Shown here piece by piece: positions 1-3,688 of a DNA stretch of 5,626 nucleotides. The stretch is taken from NCBI GenBank assembly GCA_018109965.1, contig JAGBFE010000042.1:1-5626 (forward strand). The letters run 5' to 3'. Both the position numbers and the translations under genes were made by a program. Source of the DNA: Oscillospiraceae bacterium. Lineage in GTDB: Bacteria > Bacillota_A > Clostridia > Oscillospirales > Ruminococcaceae. Numbering within the stretch: position 1 is the first letter of the stretch; each line of letters opens with the position of its first letter. A model generated the notes under the pieces. The model had not been told where the DNA came from. It did not search any database and worked only from the letters and a program-made list of their open reading frames with translations.

Positions 1-1
1 C

Positions 2-376
2 GCCTTTGCAGATTTTTCCTTCCGTGATGCCGGGGGAATGGAGCAGACAGCTTCCACCCACATCACAACTGTGACAACTCCGATTTATTCCAATCAGCTT
101 GAGGTTGTAAAAAGCGCCGACAAAAACTTTATCACAGCAAACGGCGAGACAATTGTGTTCACTGTAAAAGTAACAAACAATACCTCCCGCGTGCTTGGAG
201 ATGTGGTTGTGACCGACAATCTGCCTGACGGCCTGACATATGTAGAGGGCAGTACAGTAATCAACGGACACACCGCCATTGATTCTGACCCTGCAGGCGG
301 TATATATATTGGCGCTATGGACACCAAAGGCGAGGCAACGGTACAGTTTTCGGCAACTGTAAATCTGCAAAACTGA
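2..376 (+). CDS. DUF11-like repeat-module protein, 5' partial
   Basis: The reading frame is open to the left edge, so the true start lies upstream; 124 residues are visible. The ATG at 38 is an internal Met (residue 13 of the visible part), because recognisable module sequence (FADFSFRDAGG) precedes it and no Shine-Dalgarno sequence sits in front. Visible residues about 36-120 match the DUF11/CARDB-like beta-sandwich pattern: a KSAD strand, a VFTVKVTNNT strand, then VVVTDNLPDGLTYVEGS followed by VINGH, DPAGGIYIG and a final VQFSATV strand. Such modules occur in surface or secreted repeat proteins and in small stand-alone Clostridia proteins. The protein ends a few residues after this strand, with no LPXTG motif, membrane segment or other anchor. 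The next gene starts 17 nt later on the same strand, so the two are probably cotranscribed. Molecular function is unknown. The fold call is from family pattern recognition, and the gene's full length is unknown. Confidence 0.8.
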   Translation, partial: AFADFSFRDAGGMEQTASTHITTVTTPIYSNQLEVVKSADKNFITANGETIVFTVKVTNNTSRVLGDVVVTDNLPDGLTYVEGSTVINGHTAIDSDPAGGIYIGAMDTKGEATVQFSATVNLQN

Positions 377-382
377 AATTTT

Positions 383-388
383 AAGGGG
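383..388 (+). promoter_or_regulatory. Ribosome binding site of the 394-732 gene
   Basis: AAGGGG lies 5 nt before the ATG at 394. It is somewhat weaker than the AGGAGG-type sites of the other genes here. It supports a genuine start at 394 rather than a reading-frame fragment, because an in-frame TAA at 382-384 rules out any longer start. Confidence 0.6.
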
Positions 389-393
389 TAAAA

Positions 394-732
394 ATGAAAA
401 ACTTTATCAACACCGCAAAAGTAGAATACACGATAAACGGTCAGCGCAGACAGGCGATGAGCAACAGTGTGGCAATATCTGCAATATTGAGCGACAACAC
501 ATTGCGAGGGCGTGTTATAAGCAACAAAAACAGCAAAAAATGGATACTTAAGCTTATAAACAGAAATACAGGCGCTGTTGTTTATGCCATGCAGGGCGTT
601 CATTCCCGCAATTTTTCCTTTACAGTAAATCCACAAAAAGAATATGCTGTGGAATTTTCGGCAAATCCCAGCTGCACATTGCGGCTTTACAACACTCCTG
701 ATGCCGTGACCGATGTGAGATGGTGTGACTGA
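394..732 (+). CDS. Small protein with a DUF11-like N-terminal strand and unrecognised C-terminal domain
   Basis: This 112-residue protein starts at ATG 394 behind an AAGGGG site. Residues 1-32 (FINTAKVEYTINGQ, then MSNSVAISAI) have the NTAxVxY..NG....SNxV pattern that closes or links DUF11-type modules, and they resemble the left-edge sequence of the preceding gene. Residues about 37-93 form a second predicted beta-rich region (RGRVISN, WILKLINRNTGAVVYAM, FSFTVNPQKEYAVEF), which reads like a small beta-sandwich; I do not recognise the family. There is no signal peptide, transmembrane segment or cell-wall anchor. Two cysteines (residues 84 and 111) are present without a metal-site pattern. The gene follows the DUF11-like gene by 17 nt and is followed by a strong terminator, so it is probably the last gene of that transcript. 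Function unknown; a structural or surface-layer role is only a guess. Confidence 0.75.
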   Translation: MKNFINTAKVEYTINGQRRQAMSNSVAISAILSDNTLRGRVISNKNSKKWILKLINRNTGAVVYAMQGVHSRNFSFTVNPQKEYAVEFSANPSCTLRLYNTPDAVTDVRWCD

Positions 733-757
733 TAAAGTCAGATAATATCTGTACAAC

Positions 758-793
758 AAAAAACCTTGCAGTTTTCACTGCAAGGTTTGTTTT
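758..793. terminator. Bidirectional Rho-independent terminator between converging genes
   Basis: A perfect 11-bp stem (AAACCTTGCAG at 761-771 pairs with CTGCAAGGTTT at 778-788) encloses a 6-nt loop, TTTTCA. Read on the plus strand, the stem ends in TTT and runs into GTTTTG. Read on the minus strand, the stem is followed by the complement of six A residues at 758-763. It therefore can end both the plus-strand transcript (gene ending at 732) and the minus-strand ylxM-ffh-rpsP-khpA transcript (khpA ends at 799). Confidence 0.9.
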
Positions 794-798
794 GTGGA

Positions 799-1032
799 TC
801 AGTCTATTTCAACAATTACTTTTTCGCCAGCTTTTGAAGCTGCTGCTTTCATAACTGTACGGATAGCTTTTGCAATTCTACCCTGTTTTCCGATAACTCT
901 ACCCATGTCCTCGGATGCAACAGAAAGATGAAATACTATTGCACCATCTTCGTTTTTGTCGCCACCTGTAACGGATACAGCTTCTTTGTTTTCAACAAGG
1001 CCTTTTGCAATATTGAGTAATAATTGCTCCAT
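799..1032 (-). CDS. khpA: KH-domain RNA-binding protein KhpA (YlqC family)
   Basis: A 77-residue protein made almost entirely of one KH domain. The core motif is GRVIGKQGRIAKAIRTVM, with the GxxG RNA-binding loop (GKQG) at about residues 48-51 and the invariant I-G around it. In Firmicutes, KhpA pairs with KhpB (Jag/EloR) and acts as a small RNA chaperone affecting cell elongation and division; that role is family knowledge, not visible here. ATG at 1032 is preceded by GGAGG (1038-1042) with 5-nt spacing. It lies 16 nt downstream of rpsP on the same strand, the usual rpsP-khpA arrangement. Here it is the last gene before the bidirectional terminator, whereas in many Firmicutes rimM and trmD follow. 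Length is normal for the family. Confidence 0.95.
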   Translation of the reverse strand: MEQLLLNIAKGLVENKEAVSVTGGDKNEDGAIVFHLSVASEDMGRVIGKQGRIAKAIRTVMKAAASKAGEKVIVEID

Positions 1033-1048
1033 TACAGCCTCCGTTCAA

Positions 1049-1291
1049 TTAGATGATGTTGTTTTTCTTCAAAAGTACTTTAACTGTATCTGTTGGCTGA
1101 GCGCCTGTAGCAATCCATTTTTTTGCTTTTTCTGCGTCGATGTTTACAACTGCAGGTTCTTTTGTTGGGTCATAAGTACCGATTTCTTCGATAAATCTGC
1201 CATCACGTGGGAATCTGGAATCAGCAACTACAACTCTGTAGAAAGGTGCTTTTTTTGCGCCCATACGGCGAAGTCTAATTTTTACAGCCAT
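1049..1291 (-). CDS. rpsP: 30S ribosomal protein S16
   Basis: An 80-residue protein with the S16 signature [26 protein letters not shown] at the N-terminus, followed by [14 protein letters not shown] and a C-terminal segment with [19 protein letters not shown]16 binds 16S rRNA early in assembly of the small subunit body. Length is typical for bacterial S16 without an extension. The ATG at 1291 is preceded by GGAGG (1301-1305) with 9-nt spacing. The gene lies 94 nt downstream of ffh and 16 nt upstream of khpA, all on the minus strand. The ffh-rpsP gap is AT-rich and has neither a convincing terminator nor a convincing promoter, so read-through from the ylxM promoter is the simplest view; a weak internal promoter cannot be excluded. 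Confidence 0.98.
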   Translation of the reverse strand: MAVKIRLRRMGAKKAPFYRVVVADSRFPRDGRFIEEIGTYDPTKEPAVVNIDAEKAKKWIATGAQPTDTVKVLLKKNNII

Positions 1292-1385
1292 TTTAAATAT
1301 CCTCCAAGAATAAAAATATGAATAATTTTTTTAAAATCTTAATTTTGTATATATTAACTGCTCTTTACCGGCAGATAATATCGGT

Positions 1386-2711
1386 TTAGTGGCCACGCAT
1401 CATTCGTGCAAAGGCTTTTGGATTTTTTGTAACCTGCTTCATAATTTTCTGCATCTGGTCAAACTGCTTGAGAAGCCGGTTTACATCCGGCACTGTTGTG
1501 CCTGAACCCGCAGCAATTCTTCTTTTGCGTTTTGGATCGATGATGGAAGGTTTTTCACGTTCCTTTTTGGTCATGGAATTGATGATTGCTTCCACCTGCT
1601 TGAGTTCCTTTTCGGCACGTTCTTCATCTTCACTTTTGATGGAGCCTGCACCCGGAATCATTGACAGCATACTGCTGATGCCGCCCATTTTGTTAACCTG
1701 TTTAAGCTGTTCCAGCATATCGTTCATATCGAACTTGTTGGATTTCATCTTTTCAACAAGGTTTTTGCTTGATTCTTCGTCGGTAACCTCGCTTGCCTTT
1801 TCGATAAGGCTGAGCACGTCACCCATACCAAGAATTCGGCTTGCCATACGGTCAGGGTGGAACGGCTCGAGGTCGTCCAGTTTTTCGCCTGTACCGATAA
1901 ACTTGATTGGTTTGCCTGTAACAGCTTTAACGCTGAGTGCGGACCCGCCACGGGTGTCACCGTCAAGTTTTGTTACAATCACACCGTCAAGACCGATTGT
2001 TTCGTTAAACTGTTTTGCAACGTTAACTGCATCCTGACCTGCCATTGCGTCGATAACCAGAAGTGTTTCGGTCACGTCAATGGTGTTTTTGATTTCGGTA
2101 AGTTCTGCCATCAGCTGTTCATCAATATGGAGACGACCGGCGGTGTCCAGAATGAGAATGTCATTACCGTAGTCACGTGCGTGGTTGTAGGCTTTTTTTG
2201 CAATAACCGCAGGATCTGTCTTGCCAAGCTGGAACACCGGAGCGCCTGCTTGACCTGCCACAATTTCCAGCTGTTCGATAGCTGCAGGACGATAGATGTC
2301 CAAAGCGGCAATCATAGGTCTGTGGCCCTGTTTGAGATACATCTTTGCAAGTTTTGCACAGTGGGTTGTTTTACCTGCACCCTGCAGACCGCACATCATA
2401 ATAACTGTTGGACCTTTGTTGGCAAACTTGATGCGCTGGTTCTGACTGCCCATAAGGTTTGTCAGTTCTTCATTAACAATTTTGATAACCTGCTGAGCCG
2501 GTGTAAGGCTGCCCATAACTTCGGCGCCCATAGCTCTTTCGCTTACTGTGTTGATGAAGTTTTTTGCAACAGTGATGTTTACGTCAGCTTCCAAGAGAGC
2601 GATACGGACTTCACGCATTGCAAGCTTGATGTCCTGTTCGGTCAGCTTGCCCTTGCTTTTAAGCTTTTTAAAAGCACCGGCCAGCTTTTGACTTAAACTT
2701 TCAAATGCCAT
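1386..2711 (-). CDS. ffh: Signal recognition particle GTPase Ffh (SRP54)
   Basis: A 441-residue cytoplasmic SRP GTPase that binds signal sequences on ribosomes and 4.5S/6S RNA, and docks on FtsY to deliver membrane and secretory proteins. Domains: the N domain is at about residues 1-90 (MAFESLSQKL, and ALLEADVN at 38-45). The G domain is at about 100-295, with P-loop GLQGAGKTT at 108-116, DIYRP at 138-142, DTAGR at 189-193, TKLDGD at 247-252, RGG at 254-256 and GTGEKLDDLEPF at 273-284. The Met-rich M domain is at about 325-435, with the finger-loop region KMGGISSMLSMIPGAG and the RNA-binding RRIAAGSGT at 397-405. Length is close to the usual roughly 445 residues, so the gene is complete. The ATG at 2711 directly abuts the ylxM stop (TAAATG), and its GGAGG (2717-2721) lies inside ylxM, implying translational coupling. 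One mild oddity is His117 where the P-loop usually continues with a third Thr. Confidence 0.99.
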   Translation of the reverse strand: MAFESLSQKLAGAFKKLKSKGKLTEQDIKLAMREVRIALLEADVNITVAKNFINTVSERAMGAEVMGSLTPAQQVIKIVNEELTNLMGSQNQRIKFANKGPTVIMMCGLQGAGKTTHCAKLAKMYLKQGHRPMIAALDIYRPAAIEQLEIVAGQAGAPVFQLGKTDPAVIAKKAYNHARDYGNDILILDTAGRLHIDEQLMAELTEIKNTIDVTETLLVIDAMAGQDAVNVAKQFNETIGLDGVIVTKLDGDTRGGSALSVKAVTGKPIKFIGTGEKLDDLEPFHPDRMASRILGMGDVLSLIEKASEVTDEESSKNLVEKMKSNKFDMNDMLEQLKQVNKMGGISSMLSMIPGAGSIKSEDEERAEKELKQVEAIINSMTKKEREKPSIIDPKRKRRIAAGSGTTVPDVNRLLKQFDQMQKIMKQVTKNPKAFARMMRGH

Positions 2712-3086
2712 TTAGCCCTCCTGCTCTGCCAGACTTTCGATAATCTGCATGATATCATATGCTGACTTTTGTATATCATCATTTGTTGTATATGATGTTG
2801 TGTTGTAAAAGGCAATGTTCTGTGCATAGGTTTTGATTTTGTCGATACCGTCCATAAGACTGCGGTATTTTTCGGCAAAACCAACCTGTTCTTCCAGTTC
2901 GGTCAGCACGTTTTCGCCTCTTTTAATGGAATCCCTTACGCCCTGGCGGGTAATACCAAAGTTGTCAGCGATTTCTGATAACGAAAGGTCCATATGATAA
3001 TACTGCTGCATCATATCCCTCTGCTTTTCTGTAAGCACATTGCCGTAGAAATCCAAAAGATAGGACATTTCCAGATTCTTTGACAC
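2712..3086 (-). CDS. ylxM: YlxM/UPF0122 HTH protein, SRP-associated
   Basis: A 124-residue helical protein of the YlxM (UPF0122) family, which nearly always sits directly upstream of ffh and is reported to modulate SRP GTPase activity in streptococci. Residues about 15-65 form a sigma-70 region-4-like helix-turn-helix: LTEKQRDMMQQYYHMDLS, then LSEIADNFGITRQGV and RDSIKRGE. Residues from about 67 are a longer helical tail ending in DIMQIIESLAEQEG. The start is GTG at 3084-3086, chosen because AAGGAGGG lies at 3095-3102 with ideal spacing; the first ATG, codon 7, would be too far from it. The last codons contain the ffh ribosome binding site, and the stop codon touches the ffh start. It is the first gene of the minus-strand operon, about 40 nt from the predicted transcription start. 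It is slightly longer than Bacillus YlxM (about 110 residues). Confidence 0.93.
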   Translation of the reverse strand: MSKNLEMSYLLDFYGNVLTEKQRDMMQQYYHMDLSLSEIADNFGITRQGVRDSIKRGENVLTELEEQVGFAEKYRSLMDGIDKIKTYAQNIAFYNTTSYTTNDDIQKSAYDIMQIIESLAEQEG

Positions 3087-3094
3087 TTGTTATT

Positions 3095-3102
3095 CCCTCC
3101 TT
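3095..3102 (-). promoter_or_regulatory. ylxM ribosome binding site selecting a GTG start
   Basis: On the minus strand this reads AAGGAGGG, a near-perfect Shine-Dalgarno sequence with its GGAGG core (3096-3100) 9 nt before GTG 3086. It decides the non-ATG start of ylxM; the alternative in-frame ATG is 18 nt further downstream and has no site of its own. Confidence 0.85.
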
Positions 3103-3135
3103 CTGTAAAGTTTTCGTGCTTTACACACCTCTAAT

Positions 3136-3164
3136 ATTATAGTGAAATGTATACCATTTGTCAA
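3136..3164 (-). promoter_or_regulatory. Consensus sigma-A promoter of the ylxM-ffh-rpsP-khpA operon
   Basis: Read on the minus strand, there is a perfect -35 TTGACA (3164-3159), a 17-bp spacer, and a perfect -10 TATAAT (3141-3136). No extended -10 TG is present. Transcription should start near 3129, giving a leader of about 43 nt before the ylxM GTG at 3086. The match to consensus in both hexamers with optimal spacing suggests strong constitutive transcription, as expected for SRP and ribosomal protein genes. Confidence 0.9.
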
Positions 3165-3200
3165 CACTTTTTATGTTATTTTGCATAAAAATTTAATATA

Positions 3201-3238
3201 TTTTTTTACATTTCAATCTTTTTTATTTTTTTACATTT
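3201..3238. repeat. 13-bp direct repeat in AT-rich divergent promoter region
   Basis: TTTTTTTACATTT occurs at 3201-3213 and again at 3226-3238, a 25-bp period. It lies in a tract (about 3165-3245) made mostly of T and A runs between the two divergent -35 boxes. The second copy ends 7 nt before the csoR -35, the position of an UP element. The repeat may be simple AT-rich drift or may contribute to DNA curvature or alpha-CTD contact; no regulator can be named. Confidence 0.5.
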
Positions 3239-3245
3239 TTTGTAA

Positions 3246-3274
3246 TTGACTTGTGTCCAAAAAGCAAATATAAT
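3246..3274 (+). promoter_or_regulatory. csoR(-copA) promoter
   Basis: The -35 is TTGACT (3246-3251, five of six consensus), the spacer is 17 bp, and the -10 is TATAAT (3269-3274, perfect). Predicted transcription start is near 3281, immediately before the GC-rich palindrome at 3282-3298, so a repressor bound there would cover the start site. The leader to the csoR ATG would be about 40 nt. It is preceded by an AT-rich tract that could act as an UP element. Confidence 0.88.
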
Positions 3275-3281
3275 TGTATTA

Positions 3282-3298
3282 ACACCCCCAGGGGGTGT
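3282..3298. promoter_or_regulatory. Probable CsoR operator
   Basis: ACACCCCCAGGGGGTGT is a perfect 8-bp inverted repeat around one central A, standing out from AT-rich surroundings. CsoR operators are GC-rich pseudopalindromes with a run of C, a short centre and a run of G flanked by A/T, which this matches closely. It covers about +1 to +17 of the predicted transcript from the 3246-3274 promoter and lies 21 nt upstream of csoR itself. This predicts autorepression of csoR, and of copA by read-through, relieved by Cu(I). As RNA it could also fold into a short hairpin at the 5' end of the message. Confidence 0.85.
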
Positions 3299-3305
3299 AG
3301 GTATA

Positions 3306-3312
3306 AAAGGAG
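3306..3312 (+). promoter_or_regulatory. csoR ribosome binding site
   Basis: AAAGGAG lies 7 nt before ATG 3320. It fixes the start there and argues against an in-frame TTG at 3251, whose coding extension would run through the -10 box and operator and has no Shine-Dalgarno site. Confidence 0.88.
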
Positions 3313-3319
3313 TGTTTTT

Positions 3320-3580
3320 ATGAAAGCTGACAAAACAAAAGTTCTGCGACTTTTAAAAACCGCCCGCGGTCAGATTGACGGAATCATAAAAATGGTGGAG
3401 GATGACCGGTACTGTATCGATATCTCCCATCAGCTTATGGCAACACAGGCGGTGCTTAACACCACAAACAAAGAAGTGCTGACAGCACATCTCAAAGGTT
3501 GTGTAAACAACGCAAAAACACAGGACGAGCGGGATGAAAAAATTGATGAATTCATTAAAACCATAAGCAAGGTTCTGTAA
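3320..3580 (+). CDS. csoR: Copper-sensing transcriptional repressor CsoR
   Basis: An 86-residue all-helical DUF156/CsoR-RcnR family repressor. The Cu(I) ligand set is present: Cys32 (in RYCIDISHQL), His57 and Cys61 (AHLKGC). The 25- and 4-residue intervals are the same as those of the characterised Mycobacterium tuberculosis CsoR (Cys36, His61, Cys65). The allosteric second-shell Tyr (Tyr31, just before Cys32) and Glu (Glu77) are at the matching offsets too. RcnR-type Ni/Co sensors carry His at the last position and a His near residue 3; this protein has Cys61 and Ala3, so copper is the likely effector. Basic residues in helix 1 (KTKVLRLLKTARGQIDGI) are the expected DNA contacts. A fitting operator lies 21 nt upstream and copA follows 108 nt downstream, completing the usual repressor-exporter pair. 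Persulfide-sensing CstR paralogs lack the His, so that alternative is unlikely. Confidence 0.95.
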   Translation: MKADKTKVLRLLKTARGQIDGIIKMVEDDRYCIDISHQLMATQAVLNTTNKEVLTAHLKGCVNNAKTQDERDEKIDEFIKTISKVL

Positions 3581-3590
3581 GTTTATATAT

Positions 3591-3639
3591 TGCAAATCAC
3601 TGCAGCACCTTTCCGGACAGGCTGCAGTATGCAAATCAC
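3591..3639 (+). repeat. Hairpin flanked by 10-bp direct repeats in the csoR-copA spacer
   Basis: TGCAAATCAC occurs at 3591-3600 and 3630-3639. Between and overlapping them, ACTGCAG (3599-3605) pairs with CTGCAGT (3622-3628). CCT (3608-3610) then pairs with AGG (3619-3621) after a 2-nt bulge, leaving the loop TTCCGGAC, which contains the palindrome TCCGGA. No T-run follows, so it is not a standard terminator. It could be a transcript processing or stability element that sets the csoR:copA ratio, a protein site, or a small mobile-element remnant; the sequence does not decide between these. Confidence 0.55.
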
Positions 3640-3688
3640 ACAGTTATTTAAATCTGTTTAATACAAATTCATATAACAAGGAGAAGGT

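Noticed and set aside
94..759. Minus-strand 221-codon frame covering both DUF11-region genes.
   Set aside because: The plus-strand frames have module motifs and a ribosome binding site. The minus frame would begin past the window-edge gene and run across the terminator stem, with no recognisable protein pattern.
1292..1385. AT-rich gap between ffh and rpsP considered for an internal promoter, terminator or small RNA gene.
   Set aside because: Minus-strand candidates for -35 and -10 are poor or too close to the ribosome binding site, inverted repeats are only about 4 bp, and no RNA gene structure is visible.
1857..2696. Plus-strand open frames opposite ffh (1857-2696 and 1468-2037).
   Set aside because: ffh on the minus strand has every SRP GTPase motif; the opposite frames have no recognisable domain and reflect the codon pattern of ffh.
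3279..3307. Second promoter-like pair, TTAACA - 17 bp - TATAAA, with the CsoR palindrome in its spacer.
   Set aside because: Transcription would start near 3314, after the csoR ribosome binding site (3306-3312), leaving the message without it. The 3246-3274 promoter matches consensus better. A minor role is not excluded.
3251..3319. Upstream in-frame TTG start that would add 23 residues to CsoR.
   Set aside because: The extension would be encoded by the promoter -10 box and the operator, has no ribosome binding site, and lies largely upstream of the predicted transcription start. ATG 3320 has a good AAAGGAG.
3599..3628. Hairpin after csoR considered as a Rho-independent terminator.
   Set aside because: The stem is interrupted by a bulge and no T-run follows; copA would also be left without a convincing promoter.
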